A stretch of DNA of 64,000 nt from CAYJAZ01 sp964368455 (GCA_964368455.1 CAYJAZ010000010.1:1-64000), one strand, 5' to 3'. Shown: positions 1 through 9,178, counted from the first letter of the stretch. Notes: generated from the sequence alone by a model not told the origin. Made by a program: numbers and translations.

Positions 1-164
1 TTATACAAGCTCTACACGAAAATGGCCTTATACGCATATTAAATGGTTATGTCCGACTCACAAGACATGGATTCATGGTTTCAAATTCCATTCTTTCACA
101 CCTCTTTAGGAATATAAAAGAAGATTTGGCTCTTGAAGAAAATAAAAAAGATGCATTAGAATAA
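1..164 (+). CDS. hemW: HemW-like radical SAM protein, C-terminal end only
   Basis: An open frame enters from the left edge and stops with TAA at 162-164, giving about 53 residues. The sequence around NGYVRLTRHGFMVSNSILSH resembles the C-terminal winged-helix end of the coproporphyrinogen III oxidase-like family (HemW/HemN), where a short beta hairpin, an LT-x-x-G turn and a 'SN-x-I' helix close the protein. The HemW branch is a heme chaperone and the HemN branch oxidises coproporphyrinogen III; this fragment cannot separate them. The radical SAM core lies outside the window. The acidic-basic tail (EENKKDALE) is not diagnostic. Downstream is a long repeat region rather than another gene of the operon. 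Confidence 0.65.
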   Translation, partial: IQALHENGLIRILNGYVRLTRHGFMVSNSILSHLFRNIKEDLALEENKKDALE

Positions 165-187
165 GTTTTGTTTTCTATGTTTTTTTT

Positions 188-743
188 GTCTCCGACGGCC
201 AAAGGGGCACGCCCCCTTTGGAAACCCGAATAAGGCAAGGTGCGTGCGTAGGGTTTTAGCTAAAGAAGGAAGTTTATTTTTTTATTTGCGAAAAAGTTTT
301 AAGAGTTCAAGGCTCTCGCCTTTCACTCTTAAATACTGTTTCGCTTTAAAATTTTAAAAATCCAATCCACATAATGTAATTTTCCATTTGTCACTGCGTT
401 CCAAATGTGTGTAAGTTGATTTTGTGCAAAGAATTAAGTCGTTAGCAGAGGATGAAATGTCTAAGACTCGTTTTTAATAGGATAAATAGTTCTGCATTAT
501 TAAAATTAATACTGAAATCACATTTGGAACGTAGTGACAAATGCTAACTTATTCTTTGTTAAAACTAAATTCTTACCATTTTAAAGCGAAACAGTATTTA
601 ATGTTTTGGTGCGAAGCAACAAAACTTTAAAACTTTTTCGCAAATAAAAAAATAAATCTTTTCTTCTTTAGTTAAATTATTTCATACTTTTCTTGCCTTA
701 TTCGGGTTTGCAAAGGGGGCGTGCCCCTTTGCCCGTCGGAGAC
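188..743. repeat. Long modular inverted repeat, copy 1 (two arms)
   Basis: Two arms of about 220 bases (188-409 and 519-743) are inverted copies of each other around a 109-base unique centre. From outside to inside each arm has a GTCTCCGACGG end, a hairpin of CAAAGGGG/CCCCTTTG type, a block near ATTTGCGAAAAAGTTTTAA, a second hairpin, a block containing TACTGTTTCGCTTTAAAA, and an inner block CATTTGTCACTGCGTTCC. The outer end is repeated in part at 750-763. No open frame explains it. It fills the 681-base gap between the HemW-like gene and icd. Related copies lie at 21974-22193 and 27288-27876. I do not recognise the family. Confidence 0.85.
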
Positions 744-845
744 ATATACTCGTCGGAGACATAGCTCTTTATTTTCTCTTGCCTTTTCTGCTTCACTTTT
801 TTATATTTAGACAGTTTTTATATTTGTAGCACGAAGGAAGTAGAG

Positions 846-1994
846 ATGAAAAAGACAGTATACTGGATCGAAGGCGATGGAATTGGTAAGGAAATTTGGG
901 AAGTTACACAACCAATCATCAATGCAGCACTTAAAAAATGCTATAATGATGAACATAGTATTGAGTGGAAAGAACTTTTAGCGGGTGAAAAGGCTTATGC
1001 TTTGACAAATGAACTTTTGCCACAAGAGACAATAGACGCCTTGAAAAATGCTGATATAGCTATTAAAGGCCCTTTAGGAACTCCTGTTGGCAAGGGTTTT
1101 CGTTCTTTGAATGTGACTTTGAGACAAATTTTTGATTTATATGCATGTATTCGTCCTGTCAGATATTTTAAGGGTATTGTGAGCCCATGCCGTACTCCTG
1201 AAAAAGTTAATATGGTGATATTTAGGGAAAATACTGAAGATGTTTATATGGGCATTGAATATGCGGCAAAAAGTGAACAAGCTGTTGAATTAATAAACTT
1301 TCTAAATGCTAATATGGGAACAGATTTGCATAAAGACTGTGCTCTTGGCATAAAGCCTATGTCGGAAGAAAAGTCTAAAAGATTGGTGAGAGCGGCTATA
1401 GAATATGCTGATAAACACAATCTTCCTTCTGTGACCTTAGTGCATAAGGGTAATATTATGAAATTCACAGAGGGTGGTTTTAGGGCTTGGGGTTATGAAG
1501 TTGCCAAGGAAGAATTTGGTGATATAACTTATACACATGGCGAAAGTCCTAAAAAAATTCTTATTCAAGATGTTATTGCAGATGCAATGTTCCAAAAGGC
1601 TTTATTGTATCCTGAACAATTTTCAGTACTTGCTTGCCCAAATCTCAATGGTGACTATATTTCAGACGCTCTTGCCGCTCAAGTTGGCGGTTTAGGTTTG
1701 GCACCTGGTGTTAATATGTCGGATAAACTTGCTTTATTTGAAGCTACACATGGCACAGCTCCTGATAATGCTGGAAAAAATACAGCTAATCCATGCTCCT
1801 TACTTTTTTCAGCTTGTATGATGCTTGAGCATCTTGGTTGGAACAAGGCTTCTGATTTGGTGACAGAGATTTTTGAACTTTTAGTAGAGAAAAAAATGCT
1901 TACTCCAGATCTTGCTAATCAAATGGAAGATGCTACAAGTGTGGGGACAAAAGAATTTGGCGAGCTTTTTGTGAAGATGATTGAAGAAAAATAA
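846..1994 (+). CDS. icd: Isocitrate dehydrogenase, probably NAD-preferring
   Basis: Oxidatively decarboxylates isocitrate to 2-oxoglutarate in the cytoplasm. The 382-residue protein shows the family substrate loop GFRSLNVTLRQ (Ser87, equivalent to the phosphorylated Ser113 of E. coli), the metal/substrate segment HKGNIMKFTEGGFR (200-213) and the cofactor loop FEATHGTAPDNAG (298-310). In E. coli the NADP 2'-phosphate is held by Lys344, Tyr345, Tyr391 and Arg395; the aligned residues here are Asp307, Asn308, Pro354 and Asn358, and Val351 becomes Ala314. Asp at the first of these positions is the hallmark of NAD-linked enzymes of this family. A GAAGGAAG ribosome site precedes the ATG, and a hairpin follows the stop. 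It stands alone between the repeat and cheA. Confidence 0.93.
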   Translation: MKKTVYWIEGDGIGKEIWEVTQPIINAALKKCYNDEHSIEWKELLAGEKAYALTNELLPQETIDALKNADIAIKGPLGTPVGKGFRSLNVTLRQIFDLYACIRPVRYFKGIVSPCRTPEKVNMVIFRENTEDVYMGIEYAAKSEQAVELINFLNANMGTDLHKDCALGIKPMSEEKSKRLVRAAIEYADKHNLPSVTLVHKGNIMKFTEGGFRAWGYEVAKEEFGDITYTHGESPKKILIQDVIADAMFQKALLYPEQFSVLACPNLNGDYISDALAAQVGGLGLAPGVNMSDKLALFEATHGTAPDNAGKNTANPCSLLFSACMMLEHLGWNKASDLVTEIFELLVEKKMLTPDLANQMEDATSVGTKEFGELFVKMIEEK

Positions 1995-2010
1995 TTTTTT
2001 TTATAAAAAA

Positions 2011-2052
2011 GGCCTTAATGTTTGAAATCTTTGAAATATTAAGGCCTTTATT
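2011..2052 (+). terminator. Hairpin terminator after icd
   Basis: GGCCTTAAT and ATTAAGGCC form a 9-bp stem (2011-2019 with 2038-2046) followed by TTTATTTATG. The T-run is interrupted, so termination may be partial. The rest of the gap up to cheA at 2295 is T-rich and shows no gene. Confidence 0.65.
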
Positions 2053-2294
2053 TATGAGATAGGGCTTGTTTTCTTAACATTTTTTTGCTATGCTTTTTTT
2101 ATAGTATTTCTTTTCTTTGTGTTTTTATTGAGTTTTTCTTTTTTTCTTGGTACGTTTTTTGCATCATGTCAATAAATTGAATAAAAAAACCTTTCTGTGA
2201 GGAAAAAATTACTTTTCTCTAAAGAAATTTAAAAAGCAGACGATATAAATATTAGTTTACACTTACACTAATTCTTATATTCTGAAACAAATGG

Positions 2295-5200
2295 ATGAAA
2301 ACTATGAGTATCGAATTTGAAGATCCCGAATTATTTGCTGATTTTATAATTGAGGCAAAAGAACATTTGGAGACGATAGAACCAAACTTATTAGAGCTTG
2401 AAAGAGAGCCTGATAACTTGAATCTTCTTAATGATATCTTTCGTCCTATGCATTCGTTGAAAGGTGCGTCAGGTTTCTTGGGATTAAATAAAATCAATAA
2501 TTTAGCCCATAGAGGCGAAAATGTTCTTGATGAATTGCGTAAGGGCACTATAGGCATAACTTCTGAAATAATGGATGTTATATTAGCTGTTACAGATGCT
2601 TTAGAAAGGATGATCAATAATCTTGCTTCATCAAATTCTGAAGGAGACGCAGACTATAGTGATTTAGCGCAAGCTCTTGATGCTATCTTGCGTGGTGAAA
2701 CACCTGTTATTCACTCTGCTTCAAATGATGAGGACGATGATTCTCAAAATAACGAAGATACAGCTGTTCAGATGTCTGTAGATGCGAGTGAAATACCTGT
2801 AGCAGAAGAAGATTTAAATTCTATTTCAGAAAAAGGCGACGCAATGATAGAAGAAAATCAAGAAAGCATAGCTAGTACCTCTCTTGCTCAAAAGGCAACT
2901 GAAAATGAAATTTCAACAAGTGCAAGTTCTACACAACAAATTGTAGATGTATTGACACCAAAAGAATGGGTAGAAAAACTTGAAATTTTACCTGAAGCAG
3001 CATTGGTTTCATTTGGTGGTGGACATCTAAAAGAATTTGTTGAAGAATCTTTTGAAAATATAGAAAATATTAATGCAAATCTGCTCTTGCTTGAAAGAGA
3101 TCCAGAAGGTAATCAAGATTCTGTAAACGATACTTTCCGTTATTTCCACAATATCAAAGGAAATAGTGGTATTGTTGACTATAAAGAACTCAATAGTCTA
3201 ACGCACGAAGCCGAAACTTTACTCAATAAAGTAAGGCATGGCGATCAAGCTGTTACAGCTCCTTTAATTGACTTATTGCTCTTAGTAACAGATGTTATGG
3301 GTTCTTTAATTAAAAAAATCGATATCACAAAAGCAAGTGTTGTTCCGTTTAATATCCAAGAACTTATTATTCAATTGCAAAAAGGTATTGCTGAAAATAT
3401 TTTTGAGCTTCCTCCAAGCATTTATGGAGAAAAAACTGTGGCCTTTGCAGAAAATAATGAAAATTCAGCTTCTACATATAAAGTTTGTGTAGAAGAACAA
3501 AAGTCTCTTTTAAATACTTATTTATCTGAATTAGATAAAAATGCTGATCAACCTGAAAAAATCAATAATGTTTATGAAACAATAAAAATTGTTGAAGATC
3601 TTTCAATGCAAGCGAATGCAAAAGATGTTGCTGAATACGCAAAAATCACAGCAGGTTTAGTTGATCAAGCACGTAAATCAGATATGGATTTCTCGCTCAT
3701 GCTTGACATCTTAAAGCAAGAAATAGCGATTATTTTTGAAATGTCTGAGAATGTTGAAAATCCTAATATCTGTGTAGCTGTAAGGGCTGTTAGCGAAAAT
3801 GCTCCTGTAGTTGCTGAAACGCAAGAACAGGCAGTAGCAGAAAGTGTTGAAGCTAAAGCAGAAACTAAAGCAGAAACTAAAGCAGAAACTAAAGCAGAAG
3901 CTAAGCCTGAAGTAAAAGCAGCACCAGCGGCTCCAGCACCAGCGGCTCCAGCACCAGCGGCTCCAGCACCTGCGGCTCCAGCACCGGCTCCAAAAGAGAG
4001 TCCTAAAAAAGAAAGTGCCCCAAAAGCCGCAGCAAAAGCACCTGCAAAAGCTGCTGCCGCACCGCCAGCTGAAACAAAAACAGCTTCTACTATTCGTGTT
4101 GATCACGAAAAATTAGATCATCTTATGAACTTGATTGGTGAGCTTATCATCAATAGAAATAGATATGCCATGATAGCAAGACATCTTGAGAACAAGCCAG
4201 AAGAAGTGAATATTGGTAATATTGCTCAAGATTTATCCGAAACAACTTATGGCCTCGCACGTATTTCAGACGAATTACAAGACACAATTATGAAAGTGCG
4301 AATGGTGCCAGTTTCAAGTGTATTCTCAAGATTCCCACGTCTTGTACGAGATCTTTCTCGTAAAAGCGGAAAGGAAGTTGATATAGTGCTTGAGGGTGAA
4401 GAAACAGAACTAGATAAGAACGTTGTGGAAGTTATAGGCGATCCATTAGTTCACCTTATCCGAAATTCTGTGGATCACGGCATAGAATCAGCTGAAGCAA
4501 GATTAGCAGCTGGTAAATCGGCTAAAGGAAAAGTTACTTTAAGAGCTTTCCATAAAGGAAACTCTGTTATGATTGAAATCGAAGACGATGGCAAGGGTAT
4601 TGATCCCGAAGTTATGCGTGAAGTAGCTGTTAAAAAAGGTATTATTAGTCTAGAAGACGCAAAAGCTTTAGACGATAGAGATGCTGTTGATCTTATCTTT
4701 GCTCCAGGTTTCTCTTCGGCTGCTGAAATTACAGATATTTCAGGGCGTGGCGTTGGTATGGACGTTGTGAAAACAAATATCAAAAACTTGAAAGGTAGTG
4801 TAAGCACGAATACAGAACTTGGTAAAGGCACTTGCTTTACTTTGTCTTTACCGCTCACATTAGCTATCATTGATGCTCTTATGGTGAATGTTTCAGGGCA
4901 CAATTATGCTATTCCTCTTGATGCTGTTTCAGAAACGACTAAGATTGAAACAAGCACTTTATCTGATATCAAGGGCAGAAAATGTGTGACACTTCGTGGT
5001 GAAGTGCTTGGACTTATCACTATGGCTGAACTTTTCAATCTCAAACCAAGTTATGATGAATTGCCTGAAATGCTTTCTATAGTTATTATTCATGCAAATG
5101 GTAGAAGACTTGGTGTTATTGTAGATAAATTATTAGAAAGACAAGAAATTGTTATTAAGCCATTAGGAATGCTACACGAATTACGAGGTATTTCTGGTGC

Positions 5201-5303
5201 GACTATCATGGGCGATGGTTCTGTTATTCTTATTCTTGATCCGCACGAAATGTATTTGATGGCAACTTCGCCTGCGAAGAAAGAAATACAGATGACAGCT
5301 TAA
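2295..5303 (+). CDS. cheA: Chemotaxis histidine kinase CheA with two HPt domains
   Basis: Receptor-coupled kinase that passes phosphate to CheY- and CheB-type regulators. Order of parts in 1002 residues: HPt domain 1 with His53 (MHSLKGASGFLG); HPt domain 2 with His285 (FHNIKGNSGIV); a third segment at about 397-465 that fits the HPt helical pattern but has Lys431 at the histidine position; an Ala/Pro/Glu/Lys linker at about 515-597; the dimerisation helices from 600; the ATPase with N box HLIRNSVDHGIE (720-731), G1 DDGKGID (764-770) and G2 GRGVGMDVV (817-825); and a CheW-like coupling domain to the end. Canonical CheA proteins are near 650 residues with one HPt. The start is uncertain (Met1 or Met4; neither has a strong ribosome site). 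It is convergent with cheR, sharing a terminator. Confidence 0.93.
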   Translation: MKTMSIEFEDPELFADFIIEAKEHLETIEPNLLELEREPDNLNLLNDIFRPMHSLKGASGFLGLNKINNLAHRGENVLDELRKGTIGITSEIMDVILAVTDALERMINNLASSNSEGDADYSDLAQALDAILRGETPVIHSASNDEDDDSQNNEDTAVQMSVDASEIPVAEEDLNSISEKGDAMIEENQESIASTSLAQKATENEISTSASSTQQIVDVLTPKEWVEKLEILPEAALVSFGGGHLKEFVEESFENIENINANLLLLERDPEGNQDSVNDTFRYFHNIKGNSGIVDYKELNSLTHEAETLLNKVRHGDQAVTAPLIDLLLLVTDVMGSLIKKIDITKASVVPFNIQELIIQLQKGIAENIFELPPSIYGEKTVAFAENNENSASTYKVCVEEQKSLLNTYLSELDKNADQPEKINNVYETIKIVEDLSMQANAKDVAEYAKITAGLVDQARKSDMDFSLMLDILKQEIAIIFEMSENVENPNICVAVRAVSENAPVVAETQEQAVAESVEAKAETKAETKAETKAEAKPEVKAAPAAPAPAAPAPAAPAPAAPAPAPKESPKKESAPKAAAKAPAKAAAAPPAETKTASTIRVDHEKLDHLMNLIGELIINRNRYAMIARHLENKPEEVNIGNIAQDLSETTYGLARISDELQDTIMKVRMVPVSSVFSRFPRLVRDLSRKSGKEVDIVLEGEETELDKNVVEVIGDPLVHLIRNSVDHGIESAEARLAAGKSAKGKVTLRAFHKGNSVMIEIEDDGKGIDPEVMREVAVKKGIISLEDAKALDDRDAVDLIFAPGFSSAAEITDISGRGVGMDVVKTNIKNLKGSVSTNTELGKGTCFTLSLPLTLAIIDALMVNVSGHNYAIPLDAVSETTKIETSTLSDIKGRKCVTLRGEVLGLITMAELFNLKPSYDELPEMLSIVIIHANGRRLGVIVDKLLERQEIVIKPLGMLHELRGISGATIMGDGSVILILDPHEMYLMATSPAKKEIQMTA
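3851..3992 (+). repeat. In-frame tandem repeats in the CheA linker
   Basis: Two adjacent short tandem arrays lie inside cheA: a 12-base unit encoding A-E-T-K repeated about four times (3851-3904), and a 15-base unit encoding A-P-A-A-P repeated about four times (3921-3992). The units keep the frame, so slippage would change linker length without breaking the kinase. Confidence 0.8.
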
Positions 5304-5348
5304 AGCAATATGTCTTACTTTTAAAATAATCAAAAAATTATACAAAAT

Positions 5349-5381
5349 AAAAAACCTCTGCTTGCAGAGGTTTTTTATTTT
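5349..5381. terminator. Bidirectional terminator between cheA and cheR
   Basis: CCTCTG-cttg-CAGAGG (5355-5370) is flanked by A-rich sequence on the left and TTTTTT on the right, so it can end transcripts from both convergent genes. Confidence 0.9.
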
Positions 5382-5402
5382 GTATATATATGTTTTTTCG
5401 TT

Positions 5403-7022
5403 TTATATCTTTGTGTACACTTGCGTATTTGGCAGATAATTCACTTCAAATTTGTCTGAAATATTGTTAAGAGTTTCAGAATGTCCAATAACCAGCGAAC
5501 CACCAGGTATAAGATTCTCATAAAAACCTGTAACAACGTTTCTTTTTACTTCTTCGTCAAAGTAAATAATAACATTTCTACAAAAAACAATGTCTGATTG
5601 AGGAACAAGCTTTTTTACCATTGCTCTGTCATTAAGATTTATTTGGGTAAAAGAAACCAATTTTTTGATCTCTGGAGAGATTTCAAAAAGACTACTTTTT
5701 TGCGTAAAATATTTATTAATATACTCTTTTGGTGTTGTTCTTAAAGAATATTCATTATACAAGCCTTCGTGTGCCGCAACAAGCATAGCAGGGGAAAGAT
5801 CGCCAGCAGTGATCTTGATTTTCCATTGATTTTTTTCTGCTTTGAGAAGTTCTTGCAACATGATTGCAAGAGTATATGGTTCTTCGCCGCTTGAACAGCC
5901 AGCTGAAAAGATATTTAATTTCTTCTCTTTTCTATTCAACTCAATGTATTTCTTGAAAACTTGCTCATTCACAGTATTTAATTGCGGAACATTTCTAAAG
6001 AAAGAGGTTTCATTTGTTGTCATTTGTTCGTAGAATTTATTAAGCTCTTTCTTACTAGAATCTTTAGTTTTTAAATAGTTATAATATTCATCGTAAGAGT
6101 TGAGCTCTAATTCATTTAATCTTCCTAACAATCTGTTTTTAAAGAGATATTTTCTTGTCTCTGTCACAAAAATACCGCTCTGCTCATAGAGAAAATCTCT
6201 CAATTTTATAAATTCTGCATCAGAAATATCAGAATTTAAAGAATTTTTTGCTGAGCTTGAAGTGGAGGATTTTGTAGTGCTTGTAGGAGAATTTGTCGCA
6301 AAAGTAGGAGTGCTTTTTTGTGTTTCTTTATTTCTGTCTAAGATAGAAGCAGATCTTGTTTGGCTGCTTGCTAGGCCAGAAGAACTTGAAGTTTTTGAAA
6401 GATTTGAAGCAGTTGAAGAAATAAGTGAATGCGAATTCACGATATTAAGTTTATTCGTAAGAGAGTTGGGACTTTTTGTATCTTTTGTAGCTGTATTATT
6501 TGTAAGCTTTTGCATTCTTTCGTGAAAACTCGGATTAGCAGTTGTAGTCGTACTCGTGTGCGAACTTGTTGTACTTGCAGAAGATGCACGAAAAGAAGCA
6601 GTAGCTGAACTTGTTGCTGGATTTGTAGCAGAACTTGTTGTCGAACTTACAGTCGAGCTTTTAGGATTTGTTGGAAGAGTTGAACTTGTTGACTGTGAAG
6701 GGATTTTAGACAATAAAGCAGATTTCTCTTTTTCTAAAAGACGAGAGCGTAATTCAGTAATAGTATTATTTTGTTCAATACTTTTATTATAGGAAGTGTT
6801 GAAACTATCTGAATTTAGTGTGTTTTTTGTAGACTCTTTTGTTTCGATTGTAGCAGTAGAGCCCTTGTTTTCATCAGCAAGAGGAGTTTTACTTGGTTTT
6901 TTATAAGTGCTTCTCACTCCCTTTTTGACAGTAGGCAAGGGTATAGTTTTCTGCTTATCTTTTTCAAAAGGATTGTTTGGCTTCAAAAAATTTGATGTGT
7001 CTTTATTTTGTGTAGAAGTCAT
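5403..7022 (-). CDS. cheR: Chemoreceptor methyltransferase CheR with long Ser/Thr-rich N-terminus
   Basis: SAM-dependent glutamate methyltransferase that tunes chemoreceptors. The catalytic CheR unit occupies roughly residues 270-539: an N-terminal helical domain, the TTNETSFFRN segment, the SAM site SAGCSSGEEPYTLA, and DIVFCRNVIIYFD near the C-terminus. The protein ends ...NTQVYTKI. The first 265 or so residues are low-complexity and rich in Ser, Thr, Ala and Asn, with no domain I recognise; typical CheR proteins are about 280 residues. The start is the first ATG after the cheB end, 18 bases downstream. It is the second gene of a cheB-cheR pair on the minus strand, paired functionally with CheB, which removes the methyl groups. 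Confidence 0.93.
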   Translation of the reverse strand: MTSTQNKDTSNFLKPNNPFEKDKQKTIPLPTVKKGVRSTYKKPSKTPLADENKGSTATIETKESTKNTLNSDSFNTSYNKSIEQNNTITELRSRLLEKEKSALLSKIPSQSTSSTLPTNPKSSTVSSTTSSATNPATSSATASFRASSASTTSSHTSTTTTANPSFHERMQKLTNNTATKDTKSPNSLTNKLNIVNSHSLISSTASNLSKTSSSSGLASSQTRSASILDRNKETQKSTPTFATNSPTSTTKSSTSSSAKNSLNSDISDAEFIKLRDFLYEQSGIFVTETRKYLFKNRLLGRLNELELNSYDEYYNYLKTKDSSKKELNKFYEQMTTNETSFFRNVPQLNTVNEQVFKKYIELNRKEKKLNIFSAGCSSGEEPYTLAIMLQELLKAEKNQWKIKITAGDLSPAMLVAAHEGLYNEYSLRTTPKEYINKYFTQKSSLFEISPEIKKLVSFTQINLNDRAMVKKLVPQSDIVFCRNVIIYFDEEVKRNVVTGFYENLIPGGSLVIGHSETLNNISDKFEVNYLPNTQVYTKI

Positions 7023-7040
7023 GTGTCTTTTCCATTCTAT

Positions 7041-8216
7041 CTATGAGTAAATTGCCTCTAAAATAGAGTCTGCTATCTTGTCTACATCAACAATAGTATC
7101 TGCAATTCCAGCATCAACAACTGCTTTTGGCATGCCGTAGACAACACAAGAGGCTTCGTCTTGCGCAATAACCTTGCCGCCTTTTTGTTTAAAAGTAGTC
7201 AAGCCGTTAACGCCATCACTTCCCATGCCTGTCATGATAACGCCAAGAGAATTTTTTGCAACTTCTGCAAGGGATTCAAATAAGACATTTGCAGAAGGTT
7301 TATAAAGTTCTGTTTTTGGTTCTACAGAAAGGCAAACTTTAAGGCCAGCAGCAGCTTTTTTCAAACTTAAATGCATTCCACCAGGAGCAACATAAGCGTG
7401 TGAAGGCTTGATAATTTCGCCTTCTTCTGCTTCTTTAACTGTGATTTTACAGATATTGTTTAATCTGTCTGCAAAAGCCTTAGTAAATGTGGCAGGCATA
7501 TGCTGAGCTATGATTATGCTTGGTTTGAAATCTTCTGGCAAAGCAGCAAGAACTTTTTGAATAGCAGGAGGGCCACCAGTTGAGATGCCAATACCAATAT
7601 AATTACGTTTTAAAGAGCCAGTAGGTGTGGCTTTAGATGTGCTTTTAATGCCTGCTACAGCGGCTGAAACGCTTTCTCTAAGATTGCTTGTCGGACTTGT
7701 AGAACTTTTATTTGCAGTAGCACTAGAAGATGCTGAAGTCTTAGAAAATAAAGAAGAAGTGAAGGCAGAAGCAGCAGAGCTTTTACTTGTTGCAGCCATA
7801 CGATTTCTCAACTGCATAAAACGTCCTTTTCTTCCAACTGCAAGAACTTTATCACAAATATTTTTCTGTAAATCTGTTAAAGAAAAAGAATCGTCGCTAT
7901 ATTTAGGAATAAAGTCGATAGCACCAAGTTCAAGAGCTTTGAAAGTTGCTTCAGCACCTGCCATTGTGAGCGAACTCACCATAAGAACAGGAGTTGGATT
8001 TGTCTTCATTAGCTCTTCAAGCATTGTAAGACCGTCCATAATTGGCATTTCAATGTCAAGAGTTATGAGATCTGGTTGTAATTCTTTTGCTTTTTCTAAG
8101 CCTTCTTTACCATTTTTTGCCATTCCTATTACTTCGATGTCAGCTGAGGAAGTGAGCATTTTTTGTATAGAATTACGCATAAAGAGCGAATCATCCACAA
8201 TCAAGACTTTTACCAT
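7041..8216 (-). CDS. cheB: Chemoreceptor methylesterase/deamidase CheB
   Basis: Phosphorylation-controlled esterase that demethylates and deamidates chemoreceptors. Residues 1-120 are a receiver domain with Asp8/Asp9, phospho-acceptor Asp54 in TLDIEMP and Lys105. Residues about 142-200 form a Ser/Ala/Thr-rich linker, longer than usual. The catalytic domain carries the triad Ser212 (GISTGGPPA), His239 (AQHMP) and Asp334 (GMGSDGVNG). Length is 391 residues. It lies upstream of cheR with an 18-base gap, so the two are likely cotranscribed. The compositional likeness of its linker to the CheR N-terminus is notable. Confidence 0.95.
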   Translation of the reverse strand: MVKVLIVDDSLFMRNSIQKMLTSSADIEVIGMAKNGKEGLEKAKELQPDLITLDIEMPIMDGLTMLEELMKTNPTPVLMVSSLTMAGAEATFKALELGAIDFIPKYSDDSFSLTDLQKNICDKVLAVGRKGRFMQLRNRMAATSKSSAASAFTSSLFSKTSASSSATANKSSTSPTSNLRESVSAAVAGIKSTSKATPTGSLKRNYIGIGISTGGPPAIQKVLAALPEDFKPSIIIAQHMPATFTKAFADRLNNICKITVKEAEEGEIIKPSHAYVAPGGMHLSLKKAAAGLKVCLSVEPKTELYKPSANVLFESLAEVAKNSLGVIMTGMGSDGVNGLTTFKQKGGKVIAQDEASCVVYGMPKAVVDAGIADTIVDVDKIADSILEAIYS

Positions 8217-8391
8217 TATATATTCCTTAAATTTATTTTGAATAAATTATAATCTAGCTTATTCAAAAAAACAAGTTAATTGATATTTATTATAAATGAA
8301 AAAATGATATCTTTTCACCATTATATAATAAATTATGCGAGGGCATAGTATTAAAATCGGTGAATTTGTAAAAAACTTAAGCTTTTTAGCT

Positions 8392-9165
8392 TTAATCTTC
8401 TTTATTTATTGAACTTTGCTCTTCTTGTACAAGCATTATCATAAGCACATAGCAAGCAGAGGAAAGGCGATTGAGGGTATAGAGGATATCAGGACGAGTG
8501 ATAGTGTTTTGTCTAGCATAAATCGAATAAGCAGATACTTCACACATGCGTATCTTTGTTCTTAAGGTATTGATTTGTATGCATTCTATACCATGTTCAA
8601 AGCTTGGAACTATATGATCGTGTTTTAGATATTTTAAAGGTGTGTGTGAATATTTATGTATTTCATCAGCTAAAAGGCCATCAATTTCAAAAGGTTCAAG
8701 TATAAAATCCATACAAGTTGCCGCCATGACATTGCCCAAGATCGAACGCATAGAATTGAGCCAAATTTTCACTTTTTCTTTCTTTGTTCTCGTGTATAAA
8801 AAAAGAATATGCGCAAGGCAATCGTCTAATTCACTGCGGAATTTGATTTGTATATCGCCTTTAAATATATTTTCTTCTGCATTAAGAGCGGTATAGGATT
8901 TTATTTCTTGGTATTGTTTGAATTTTTGAAAGTTTAGTTTTTTCTCGTCTTGTATGGTATCTTCTTTGTTTTTTTGATTTAATAAAGGGTGAATAGGAAT
9001 GAAAGAATTGCTTTGGTCTTTAATAAAGAGTCGCCCTTCTTTATCTTTGTATTTTACTTTGATATTAGCTTCTTTTATCCTTGCCTTTTCTTCTTCATTC
9101 AAGACATAATCTAAAGCTAAGATAAGTTCGCCATTTTTTATAAAGACATGTTCTGAAATAGACAT
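8392..9165 (-). CDS. eutT: EutT-type corrinoid adenosyltransferase lacking the Cys motif
   Basis: Predicted to transfer adenosyl from ATP to cob(I)alamin, making coenzyme B12. Several segments match the EutT pattern in order: KVKYKDKEGRLFIKD near the N-terminus, LKYLKHDHIVP, LRTKIRMCEVSA, and RPDILYTLNRLSSACYVLMI near the C-terminus. Salmonella EutT binds metal through an H-x11-CC-x2-C motif; here His59 is present but the following stretch (60-80) has no Cys. No ethanolamine genes are in the window. It follows an FMN-binding protein gene by 13 bases, so they probably share a transcript. The protein is 257 residues, close to the family length. General family is fairly sure; EutT subtype is inferred from memory of the Salmonella sequence. 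Confidence 0.78.
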   Translation of the reverse strand: MSISEHVFIKNGELILALDYVLNEEEKARIKEANIKVKYKDKEGRLFIKDQSNSFIPIHPLLNQKNKEDTIQDEKKLNFQKFKQYQEIKSYTALNAEENIFKGDIQIKFRSELDDCLAHILFLYTRTKKEKVKIWLNSMRSILGNVMAATCMDFILEPFEIDGLLADEIHKYSHTPLKYLKHDHIVPSFEHGIECIQINTLRTKIRMCEVSAYSIYARQNTITRPDILYTLNRLSSACYVLMIMLVQEEQSSINKED

Positions 9166-9178
9166 GAAATACTCTCTT

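Noticed and set aside
188..743. Repeat copy 1 as an insertion sequence
   Set aside because: No transposase frame lies between or in the arms; it may be a non-autonomous element but not a full IS.
3851..3992. Tandem repeats that might be read as a CRISPR or minisatellite array
   Set aside because: They are in frame inside cheA and encode the Ala/Pro/Glu/Lys linker; no spacers.
3711..4106. Cys/Phe/Arg-rich 131-codon frame on the minus strand within cheA
   Set aside because: It is the antisense reading of the CheA linker repeats.
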